Shown: positions 22,686 to 31,865 of the stretch, piece after piece
Position numbering within the stretch: position 1 is the stretch's first letter
How the letters are laid out: every line of letters begins with the position of its first letter
Source: Nigrospora sphaerica
Taxonomy: Eukaryota > Ascomycota > Sordariomycetes > Amphisphaeriales > Apiosporaceae
Length of the DNA: 64,000 nucleotides
Direction: 5' to 3'
Assembly: GCA_018287875.1 (NCBI GenBank)
Contig: JAGVVL010000001.1
Coordinates: 5,456,001 to 5,520,000 of the forward strand
Translations under genes and position numbers: made by a program
The notes under the pieces: model-generated
What the model was told of the DNA's origin: nothing
Databases searched by the model: none
Seen by the model: the letters and a program-made list of their open reading frames with translations, nothing else

Positions 22686-23248
22686 GATGAAATACTCCTT
22701 GGATTTGGACGAGAAGTTTAGGGCGCGCGGGAAAAGTCGAGGCAGGCCACAAGAGGCAAGAATGGACCTGCGGCTCGGTAATTGGGCAAGAGGTCTCGTA
22801 TGTATGCGATACTCCTAAAGGACGGATGAGAGGGCGGGATAAGTTGATGGAGGTCTCCTTAGGGTCAGCAAGTGAAGACACTCAAAACCAAATCCCCCTA
22901 CCAACGTGGTGCCGAGCATCGGGTCTCAATTAGTCGGTACGGAGTTTAGCACTGAACCTCGGTTTCTCCATAGCGCGGGTGGAGAAAGCTGGGGACGAAT
23001 CCCTGTACCCCACGATCCGTCGTCCCCAAGCATAACGAGTACGGGAACGGTTCCGCGCTCGCTTCCCGTCGTGGGGCTTCTCGTCTCCATGTCTTGGATT
23101 TTGCGTGTGTCTATCTGCCCGTGCCGATATCTGCTCTGTTCTTTCCATGGTCGTCGGAGTGCTTATGAAGGGAGCCATGCCTTTTGACCAGTAGTTTCGC
23201 CGGGTCACACGACAGAGTAGCGATGATTCCACATTCATGTCCGGTAGT
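22686..23248. other. Intergenic, isomerase promoter and cyclase 3' flank
   Basis: No gene seen. In particular, neither strand shows the DDxxD motifs of a prenyltransferase domain that would normally follow the cyclase domain of a chimeric terpene synthase. Confidence 0.6.
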
Positions 23249-24682
23249 TTACTCCACTAGAGGCGTTGATTCAACCGCTAACTTCTTCCCATCACTTTTC
23301 GGACAGGTAGACTCAAGATGTCCAACGCCGTTCTCATCAACCCCGCTGCCGATCCGAATCCCGACACCGTTGATACCCCAGTACATGTGTTTCTCATCCT
23401 CTTTCAACGCCAAAATTTGCAGGGATGCCTTGTTGGATATGCTGTGAGCAAGGCGATTGTTTCCTTTGGCGTCTGCTGTAATGTTGCCAGCGAAACGAGT
23501 CGGGGAACATGTTGTAGAGTAGTTCCCCAGACCATACATGGCCCTGAGGGACTGTAGCTCGTTGAACTTGGCTTGCTTGTGGTACCGGGGACACTGGGTG
23601 CTCCAAGCCAGGTTCCCTGAGATGCTGTACTGCAAAACGTCAACGTATCGCTTGGTGTCGTCGCTGAGATCGGTTCGTCTGCTGGTGGCCTGGACCACAT
23701 TCACGTACTTGGCTACCTCGAGTCGAATACGCTCCTTGCAGATTTCTCGGGCCGCTTGCTCGTCACAACCGTGCTCGCTCATGATGACCCAGAGAGCATT
23801 CACTACGTGGGGGAAACCCGCCTTGACAGCGTCCTCGCGCTCTTTTTCGTACGAGAACAAGTCGTTCGCCAGAGACAGGGCGACAAAAGCCGGGATGACA
23901 AGCTCCTTGGTCTCGGCAAGCTCGTCCTCGGGTATCGTGATGGCACAACCAAATGTCACGATACCATGCCAGAACCTGGTTTGGAGACACGGTCAATGAG
24001 CATTAAATGGGCTGGAAAGGGGGTCACGCACTCAAACCCAGAGTCCAGACACCGGTAGGGAATGTAATCCTCTAGCGACCCGAAGCGCACATGGTGCTGC
24101 CGTCCACTGGCCTCTTGCAGGAACTTGGACCAGTTCTTTGCAGACGCCATGGCCCTCGCCGGGTCGATGGAGCTCATTTCCTGGAGAACATGGGAGGCGA
24201 TCCGGCGTTTCCCAGAAGCCCCTTTCCTTCCAATCTTGCCGGTTCGGGCGCCCTCCTCAAAGGCTTCCAGCATCTCATCATTCGAGGCATCACGCACACC
24301 CCTGCTGGCGACCTCGGTGATATCTTGGAATAGATGAGCAAAACTAGCCGTTGGTTGCGTGCTTGCCGTTGGCAATGTGTTACGTACCATCGTGAAGGAA
24401 AGCGAACTCGTTCGCATAGCTGATGATTTCGAGCCTCTCGGGAAGGCATTCGGGCACCGTCACGGCCACGAAACTGATGCGCGGCCCCAGGCCCCCTTTG
24501 TACGGCGACTTTACCGGCCCGACCAAGCGACGCCAGTCTTCCTGGGCCCGGAATGCCCCGACCTCTTCTAGATCGGCAGCTTCGTGCTTCCGGAGATCGA
24601 TCCCTTCACTAAGTCCGTACGTCTCATATTCGGAATCGGTAATGACTTCTGAGTACTTGAAGTCCATCCTTGTCGGCATCAT
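23249..24682 (-). CDS. Class I terpene cyclase, related to the N-terminal half of chimeric di/sesterterpene synthases
   Basis: Three exons (24682-24388, 24323-24032, 23975-23249; introns 64 and 56 bp) give 437 residues. The first motif DDITE (residues 98-102) is completed by the first splice; the NSE triad is NDLFSYEKE (233-241); a conserved Arg-Tyr pair lies in CPRYHKQ. Family segments include EVGAFRAQEDWRRLVGPVK, PERLEIISYANEF and FEFWHGIVTFGCAITIPEDE. Such domains bind Mg2+ and cyclise GGPP or GFPP by diphosphate ionisation. In the usual fungal enzymes a prenyltransferase domain follows; here translation stops about 75 residues after the Arg-Tyr pair, so the precursor must come from elsewhere, or the gene is a reduced copy. 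The start could also be the Met 5 residues further in (24667). It is divergent from the P450, which suggests a common pathway. Confidence 0.88.
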
Positions 24683-25342
24683 TTGCACAGCGCGAGCAGT
24701 ACTGAAAACAGGATACGAACATGAGAAAAGAGAGGCAAGAAACAGCGGACACATACAGACTTATTATAGACAGCAAGGCAGCACTTTGGGTGTAGCTTCC
24801 ACCAGAGGAGAGAGAGCCCCGGACACAAGGCCCACCTACGGAACCGGGAACCCTCGACGGCATCGACCGTAGCAGGTTTTGCAACGTGCCCTTTCCGAAG
24901 GGGCTGTAGTGAGGGCCAAGCAAACACACCGCCGACGTACATCCCCCCGGACGAGATATTCGGGGGCCAACTGCTTCTTTCCCGTTTCGGAAGGTCGCGC
25001 CGTAAGCCTGGATCCTCCGAGAAATTGAATTCGGAGGATTGCTGTGTGGAACCATGTCAGCTTGGTTTCAATGCACCGTTATCGTTAAACGAATTCCGCG
25101 TTAGGGCTGACCCGAGCGTACATCGGTGCATATAGGAAAGCACCCACGCACGGCGGCTTCGGCTGTTGCATCAGCAGCGGGTGTCCGGGGCCCTTGGTGT
25201 TTCACCAGAGAGACATGGCCTTTTATCAAATGGCAATCCCGGTACTCGCCACCTAGGTAGCCAATTCGTTTATGCCTACCGCATTGTCCGTCACCGAAGG
25301 AATTCGGCTTCTACTTTTTTGCCCTTGTTCAGAGTTGCTACG
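24683..25342. promoter_or_regulatory. Divergent promoter region of terpene cyclase and P450
   Basis: A 660-bp spacer between the two start codons. By position it must hold both promoters and so allows joint control. A possible 3' splice site (TTTTCAG) just upstream of the cyclase ATG hints at a 5'-UTR intron. I could not identify a factor-binding site with confidence. Confidence 0.55.
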
Positions 25343-27240
25343 ATGCAGAAGTACCTGCCCGAGGACAGGTGCTCCCGCGCCACCACTATTGTCTTCTTTG
25401 GCTTTGCAATCTATACCCTGGGGCTTGCCGTCCATCGCCTCGTCTTTTCTCCCATAGCAGGATTCCCCGGCCCCAAGCTGGCTGCCGTTACGGGCTGGTA
25501 TGAGTTCTACTACGACGTGGTCAAGAAGGGGAGGTTCCTGTTCGAGATTGAGAGGCTGCATGATCAGTACGGTACGTACAGTAACTCTTTCGCCGGTAGT
25601 CAAGTCTTTGGCCGAACCTGAAGTCTCGGGCTGAGAACATGGGCCAAGCTGATCCGTACTTTCGTTGGGCCAGGCCCCATCGTGAGGATCAACCCCTGGG
25701 AGCTTTCCATCCGCGACCACGCGTACTACGACAAGCTCTACGTGACCGGCTCCGTCCGGCCGACGGACAACTACGACGCCTTCGCGGCGGGCATCGAGTT
25801 TGAGGGGTCGCATTTCCTGTCGACGGGCCACGACCTCCACCGCCGGCGAAGACGGCCGCTCGAGCCTTTCTTCTCGCGCTCCGGCGTGCGGAGGCTCGAG
25901 CCCATGGTGGCCGCCGTCTGCGAGAAGTTGGTCGTCGAGAGATTCGGCCGCCTCAAAGGCACGGGGAGGGTCGTGAGGCTGGACCACGCCTTCGTGGCCT
26001 TCTCAGGCGACGTCATCACCCGGCTCTGCATGGACGATCCGCCCGACCTCGTGGATGATGCCGACTTTGCCCCCGAATGGTTTGAGCTTTTCCAGGCTAT
26101 AGTCAAGTCTCTGCCCGTGTTCATGAGCTTTCCCTGGTTGATAAGGTAGGACAGCTTTTGTTGTCAGGGGCCCTGGGCTGATTGTTACAGGATTGTCCAG
26201 TGGATCCCGGAACGTATTCTCATGAAGATTGACCCTCGCAGCCAAAGGTTCAACGAGTTCAAGCTGGTCCGAGCAACCTTGTGACCTGGCTGGTGTTGGC
26301 GCTGACATTCCATCCAGATGTGTCAAAATCATATTGAAGCGGTCAAACAAGAGGCGCTCAAGCCAGGCTCCCAAGACGCGTCGAAAAGGAACGGGCCTAT
26401 TTCTCTGTTTCGACACTTGATCAGTAGTGACGTTCCACAGTCTGAGCTGGCCAACGAGCGCTTGGTCAAGGAAGCCCAAGTATTGCTGGGCGCCGGGTCC
26501 GTAACCACAGCCCGGGCCCTGGATTTCATCTGCTACTACATCATGGCGAATCCCGGAATCAGGCAACGCCTGGCGGCGGAGCTCAAGGATGTTATGAAAG
26601 GCTATCCTGAACGTAAGCCGACCTGGGCCCAGCTGGAGCAGGTCGAGTACCTGCAGGCGTTGATCAAAGAAGGTCTCCGGTACGCCTCGTGCCCCCCATC
26701 TGACGCCAGCTTCCCGTCCGAGCTAATGTGAGGGATGTGAGAATACAGCCTCAGCTACGGGGTCATGCATCGTCTTCCCCGGATTTCGCCCCGCCAAGCT
26801 CTTCGCTACGGGCAGTGGGTGATTCCTGCCGGCGTTCCGGTGGGCATGTCTGCGTACTTCCAGCACACCGACGCCCGCGTCTTTCCACGACCATTCGAAT
26901 TTGTCCCCGAGAGGTGGCTGGAGGGCGCCACGGCAGAGATGAAAAACAGCTGGGTCCCTTTCTCCCGAGGGTCACGGGCTTGTTTGGGAACGAAGTAAGT
27001 GCGCCCTGCCCCGGCCCTTGCCGTTCTATGCAGCGGCCCTGCTCGATACCCGTGCGTCTCTGACGTCTGGAAAGCCTTGCGTACTGCGAGCTCAACTTTG
27101 TCCTTTCGGCTCTGTTCCGCCCAGGCGGACCCGACGTCGACCTTTACGATACGAGCGAGTCCGACGTTACTCCGGTGCACGACTTTCTGATCCCGTTGCC
27201 AAGAATGGGGTCCAAGGGCGTTCGTGTGGTTTTTAAGTAG
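25343..27240 (+). CDS. Cytochrome P450 monooxygenase
   Basis: Six exons (25343-25571, 25674-26145, 26191-26266, 26318-26679, 26749-26994, 27075-27240) give 516 residues; phases agree throughout and introns are 45-102 bp. An N-terminal membrane anchor (about residues 13-33) is followed by the hinge FPGPKL. The I-helix AGSVTT (318-323), K-helix EGLR (377-380), PERW (433-436) and haem-binding [10 protein letters not shown] with Cys458 as iron ligand are all present, so the enzyme looks intact. It should sit in the ER membrane and use a P450 reductase to oxidise a hydrophobic substrate. Divergence from the terpene cyclase makes the cyclase product the likely substrate. The CYP family cannot be assigned without comparison. 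Two donors are atypical (GTCCGA after exon 3 and GTAGGA after exon 2). Confidence 0.9.
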
Positions 27241-27464
27241 CCGCCCTCTTCCGGGGCTTTACCACCGACCTGATTGTATTCGCGGTCGCACCCGTCACTT
27301 GTTCTTTGACTGCGAAGCCCGGTGGTTATGGGAAGAACCAGCTAGGCCCCACAAGGGCGGCTGAACTTCAGGCTTTTCACTTCGCAATGGGGAAGCGGGG
27401 ATGGAAACCGCCAGTGGTTTACGACATGGGACATACGGACCACGGCGAGGGTATGATTTAGGTA

Positions 27465-27487
27465 CTTGCCTGCATTAGGCAGGCAAG
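27465..27487. repeat. Perfect short inverted repeat (hairpin)
   Basis: Arms CTTGCCTGC and GCAGGCAAG, 9 bp, flank the 5-nt loop ATTAG, about 225 bp past the P450 stop. It could form a 3'-UTR hairpin or be a protein-binding palindrome; function unknown. Confidence 0.75.
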
Positions 27488-27874
27488 GGGCAGGCAACGG
27501 TCGCACTGTCACCCGATGGCAACTTCGTTATCGCCATCTGCACAAGCTGCAGGCGCTGAATCGCCAGCACCAGCACCGCCGACCCGGGTTGACGGCTCAA
27601 GGGCCGTGATTCGCCCCGTCCCGTTCAATAGCTTGGTGTAATCGAGGTATCCATCTCCGATACCACGGGCTAACAACCCTCTCTTCTCGGCCACACCCTG
27701 CAGGCGACTTCAGCTCTCACGTCACGCCGTCCCTCACTGGCTCGAAGTCCGAGCCGGCAGGTGCTGGTGAGCGCTTGGCGTCCGTTTTCGGGGCAAGCCT
27801 GGATATAAACTGGTCTTGGCGTGCCAATCGGCGGTGCTCTTTTGTGTGCGGTCAGCCGGCCACAACACCCAACG

Positions 27875-27908
27875 CCTTCTGCAGCTCCTTCTGCAGCTCC
27901 TTCTGCAC
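27875..27908. repeat. 12-bp tandem repeat, about 2.8 copies
   Basis: The unit CCTTCTGCAGCT occurs twice in full and then in part. It is intergenic, upstream of the DUF3176 gene. Confidence 0.85.
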
Positions 27909-28226
27909 ACAATTGCCTTCCTTGGTCGTTATCTGTGTGCTCCTACCCACGTCCGCACCGCCGCCCGATTCTAGACTGGCCAGCCTGTTCCTCCATCGTG
28001 TGGGTGTGCTGAGAGCGGGGTGGCTATGGTGTCGGTGTGGGTATGGGTGCGGCCCAGGCTGCTGGGTATATGCTGGCCACGGCCGCCGGTGTATAAGAAC
28101 TGGCCGACGAGACGAAGAACACGTCTGCCCGGCGGCGTGCCCAGCATCTGCTCGTGTCCATCGACTAGCTAGCACCCCTTGGCAAGCCGAGACAAGCCTT
28201 GGAGATCGCCTTGTCGGATCGCCAAG

Positions 28227-30347
28227 ATGGCTTACGCCCCTGTCCACGGTCAACCGACCGTGACCTTTTCGAGCGCTGAGCAAGAGGGCCTACGTGAGAC
28301 CGGGCAGCCAACCGAACAAGCCGCCGTCGCCGAGAGCTACCCCCTAGCCGGCCACCATGGTCACAAACAGATGGCCACGGTCGGGCTGCACGACGTGGAC
28401 CCGTACTGGAGCCAGTCCACGGCCTATTCTCCGGGTCACCAGCGGGGCTGGAGCGGCAGCACCGTGTCCTCCGGCCCGCCGGGCGAACCGCCCAACCCCA
28501 AAGCCGCCAGCGTGGACTCGTCTTCGGCTTCAAGTAAGTCGCGGAGCGGCGGCTCCTGGACGCTGGAGATGACGACGCTCCTCCTCGCCTTTGGCGCCGT
28601 GGGCGCCATCGTCGGCATCGTCGCGCGCTTCGACGGCCAGGCCCTCCCGGACTGGCCCTACTACATCACGCTCAACACCGTCATCGCGCTGCTGGCGACC
28701 GTGGCCGTGGCCGCCATGAGCACGTCGCTGCAGAACGGCCTGTCCCAGCTCAAGTGGATCCGGTTCAAGGAGCAGAGGGCGCCGCTGGCCGACATGGAGG
28801 CCTTTGACGAGGCGAGCCGCGGCGCTTGGGGCTCCCTCAAGCTGCTGGTGACGGGACGGGGAGGGTACGTTGTCCCCCTCGCCGTGAGGCCGAGAGGAAA
28901 AGCCAAGAGGGGACGCTCACCCGCTAAACTGCTGCGCTTAGGTTCCTCGGCTCTCTCGGCGCCACCTTGGTCATCCTGTCCTTGGCCTTTAGTCCCTTCG
29001 CCCAGCAGGTCGTCACCTACGAGTCGCGGCCCTACGTCCTGAACGGGACCGACGGCGCGCAGATTCCACGGGCGCTCAGCTACGAAGTGGCCCTGCATTC
29101 AATCACGTCGCCGAGTACGTCTTTTCTTTCATCCCAGAAATACCGGTCCCCCCCTGGCGGAAGGCTTGCTCACGCCGTTTATAGCGGGCTTTGTCCCCAT
29201 ACTGCCGCTCAAGTCAGCCGTGTACAACGGGTTGTTCGCCGAGAACGGCCGGCCAGGCTCGGCGCTCAAGTTTGAGTGCCAGACAGGCAACTGCACGTGG
29301 CCGGCGTTCGAGACGCTCGGCGTGTGCTACGAGTGCGTCGACCTGACGCCCTTCATGACCAAATACTGCGCCGGCGGCGCGGACAGCGGCGACTGCGGCT
29401 GGGAGGTGCCGCAGGGGGCCCGGCTGAACGACAGCGCGACCGTGTTCAGCATGACGCCGGTGATCCCCAACGCGCAGGGCGACATGCCCTACTCGACCAT
29501 CGTGCGGCTCATCTTCCTCGGCACCGAGGCGGCGGACCAGGCGGCCGGCAACGTGAACCCGTGGGCGCGGCAGTGCAGCCTCACGGCCTGCCTGCAGACG
29601 GTCGAGGCGGCCGTCGTCGGCGGAACGCTGCGCGAGACGGTGACGGCGACGCGTGTCAACGGCACCGTCGTCGACACGACGCGCGCGCCCGCCGACGCCG
29701 ACCTCGGCGTATACGTGACGGGGGCCGACGGCAACGCGACGACGTACCGGCTCGGGCGCGAAGCCATGCTCGCGATGCGTGGCTGGTTCGCGGGCGTCTT
29801 CGCGGCGGGCGCGGCGGTGCGCACGCGGGCGGCCTTCAACCGCACCGTGGCCGACAGCGCCGTCGTCGTCAACCTCACGGTCGGCATCGCGAGCGGCGAG
29901 ACGTCGTTCGACTCGGACGTCGTGACGGCCTTCTACTGGAACTACTACGAGTACGCGGCCAGCGACGGGCTCGCGCTGCTCCTCGCCGACATGGCCGTCG
30001 CCATGACGGTCGCCTTCCGCTCCTTCGCCGGCGCCGCGCCCGTCGCCGGCGGCCGCGCCCTCGCCGAGCGCGCCTTCGTCCGCGTCCGCTGGGGCTTCGC
30101 CGCACTGCCCCTCGCCGTCGTCGCCGGCGCCGCCCTCTTCCTCGCCGGCGCCGTCCGCCGCACCCACCGCACCCGCACCCGGCCCCTCAAGAGCAGCGCC
30201 CTCGCCATGCTCCTCCACGGCCTCGACGACGACGCCCGCTCCCACTTCGGCCGCGCCGGCAGCTTCAAGGACAAGAAGCGCCAGGCCCGCGCCCTCAAGG
30301 TCCAGCTCGACGAGAGCAGCGACGGCGGCAGCTTGCTGAGGGCCTAG
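28227..30347 (+). CDS. DUF3176 membrane protein
   Basis: Three exons (28227-28864, 28942-29114, 29185-30347; introns 77 and 70 bp) give 657 residues. The architecture fits DUF3176 proteins of filamentous fungi: a disordered hydrophilic N-terminus, two helices at about residues 113-135 and 148-168, the LQNGLSQLKW and GAWGSL segments that mark the family, a third helix after the first splice (FLGSLGATLVILSLAF), a long extracytoplasmic region with many N-glycosylation sequons and Cys residues (CQTGNCTWP), and a final helix before a basic tail. Function is unknown; members are numerous in filamentous ascomycetes. Exon 3 is extremely GC-rich, with long false open frames on both strands. Confidence 0.85.
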
Positions 30348-30927
30348 GCGGACGGGCAGTCGTGCGGTGACGCTCAGCCGCGTTGACGGGCGGCGTTTGC
30401 GCAAGGGGGGGGCGTCGGGTAAGCAAAGGTGGCTGCATATAGATACAAGCGGCCACGAAAACACGCATGTACCCGTAAACGTAATTCCGAAAGAAAAGTA
30501 ATCCGTAATCGGAGGCAAGAAATGGAAAGTGTATTTTGGGCTAAATAAACGTGTGGCTTAACCCCGTCCCGGTCCGCCCCTCGTACGGATCGATGGGTCC
30601 AGTCCCCAATGAGAGCGTACGACCAACAGCACGCAACAAGCAAGTGTCACCCCCCCTTCCCCTTCCTTTCGCGCCACACAAGGACGTGGGAATGACGGAG
30701 CGACCCGTGCGCCCCTCCCAGGGTGATGGAGTAGCAGCGGCAGCACCGATTTGTCTTCGCCACGCAGGGAGGGGGGCGGGAACAAGCACCCACACCTCGA
30801 CCAAAGATGGATGCCTCTCCAAACGGGAGGGAAGAAACCACCCCTCGACGCAGGCCCTCTCTCCGTCCATCCTCCCTACCCCTTCTCCCCCGACCGGCCA
30901 AGGAAAGGAAAGGCGCGGAAAAGGAAA
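30348..30927. other. Intergenic between DUF3176 and SnoaL-like genes
   Basis: No gene seen. The last 150 bases before 30928 are C/T- then A/G-rich and probably hold the promoter and leader of the SnoaL-like gene. Confidence 0.5.
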
Positions 30928-31530
30928 ATGAGCGACGCCCCCCTCTTCCCGACGACGCTGGCCGCCGACGACCCGCTCCGGCCCTTCGTGGCCGGCTTCT
31001 ACGCGGCGTCGGACGACGCGGGCCGCACCGACGACTGGGTCGCCTGCTTTGGGCGCGACGCCGAGGTGCGCGTGGGCGACGACGGCGCCGCCGGCAGCCA
31101 AGGTGGGCTTTCTCCTCTTCCTCCCTTCCCTTTCGTGCTCCCCCCCCTTTTCCCCAACACGGGAGGAGCAAACGGAACGTTGTGTTTTTCTTGACAGCAA
31201 AGGCCGACGAAATAATGGGTTTGGCGGAATGGGAAAGGGGGAAACGGTTCGCTCACGCTTTTTCTTTTGTCAAAAATAACAGAGATCCGCAACTTTCGTC
31301 GTCGCATGTGGGACAAGGTGGCCCAACGAAAGCATACGCCCCGCCGGCTTTTCGAGAGCGCCTTTGACGACGCCCAAACGGGGGAGCGGCAGTTCATGGT
31401 CTTCGGCGACGTAGCCTACGTCCTCAAGACGGGCGAGGAGCAAACTGTCCCGTGGGCTGCCTATGCCAAGGTTCGGGAAGACGGTGGCCGCCTGCGCTTC
31501 GCCTATTACCGCGTCTACATTCAACGGTAG
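30928..31530 (+). CDS. SnoaL-like / NTF2-fold protein
   Basis: Two exons (30928-31102, 31283-31530) over a 180-bp intron give 140 residues, a usual size for a single SnoaL-like domain. Features are an N-terminal helix ending FVAGFYAASDD, a WVACFGRDAEVRVGD strand, the RRMWDKV helix, and a C-terminal sheet (VFGDVAYVLKTGEEQTVPWAAYAKV, then FAYYRVYIQ). This cone-shaped fold forms pockets in polyketide cyclases, isomerases and many uncharacterised proteins. No catalytic residue can be named, so the function is unknown. The intron was set by the CAA-G/AG-ATC joint, which restores the frame. It is not close enough to the terpene locus to be assigned to it. Confidence 0.8.
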
Positions 31531-31865
31531 CTCCTCCCTCCTTACGCATTCCCCGTTTGCCTCGTTGCATGGCCGGGCCGGCGCCCCCCCGCGGACAGGA
31601 GACGCCCCGCAGGAGACCGCGTCGTCAGTCGTTGCTCGATTGGGCGTTGGGGACAAAAGTTTGGAAGAAGCAAGTTGGGATGCACCGACGGCATCCACTG
31701 TCAAGGGTGAATTCAAGGCTACCGACGCGTCGGCGTATCGTGCCGCTGTGGAATGCTCTGGGGCCGTCCAAACTAAACGCGAATCCTCGAATCGCTGCTG
31801 CCCCTTACCATCCATCCCGCACACGCGCGGCCCGGAGCTTTCAAAATAAGCACAGTACCATATTC
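31531..31865. other. Intergenic between convergent genes
   Basis: Convergent 3' flanks of the SnoaL-like and ING/PHD genes. Nothing recognisable. Confidence 0.55.

Larger units (their letters stand above)
27241..28226. other. Intergenic, P450 3' flank and DUF3176 promoter
   Basis: No gene seen. It holds a perfect 9-bp inverted repeat with a 5-nt loop at 27465-27487 and a 12-bp tandem repeat at 27875-27908. An in-frame ATG at 28179 could add 16 residues to the DUF3176 protein. Confidence 0.5.

Noticed and set aside
29214..30518. 434-codon frame opposite the DUF3176 gene, and a 364-codon frame alongside it
   Set aside because: Both are shadows of the very GC-rich exon 3; compositions are Arg/His/Gly-dominated and the real frame carries membrane spans and glycosylation sites.
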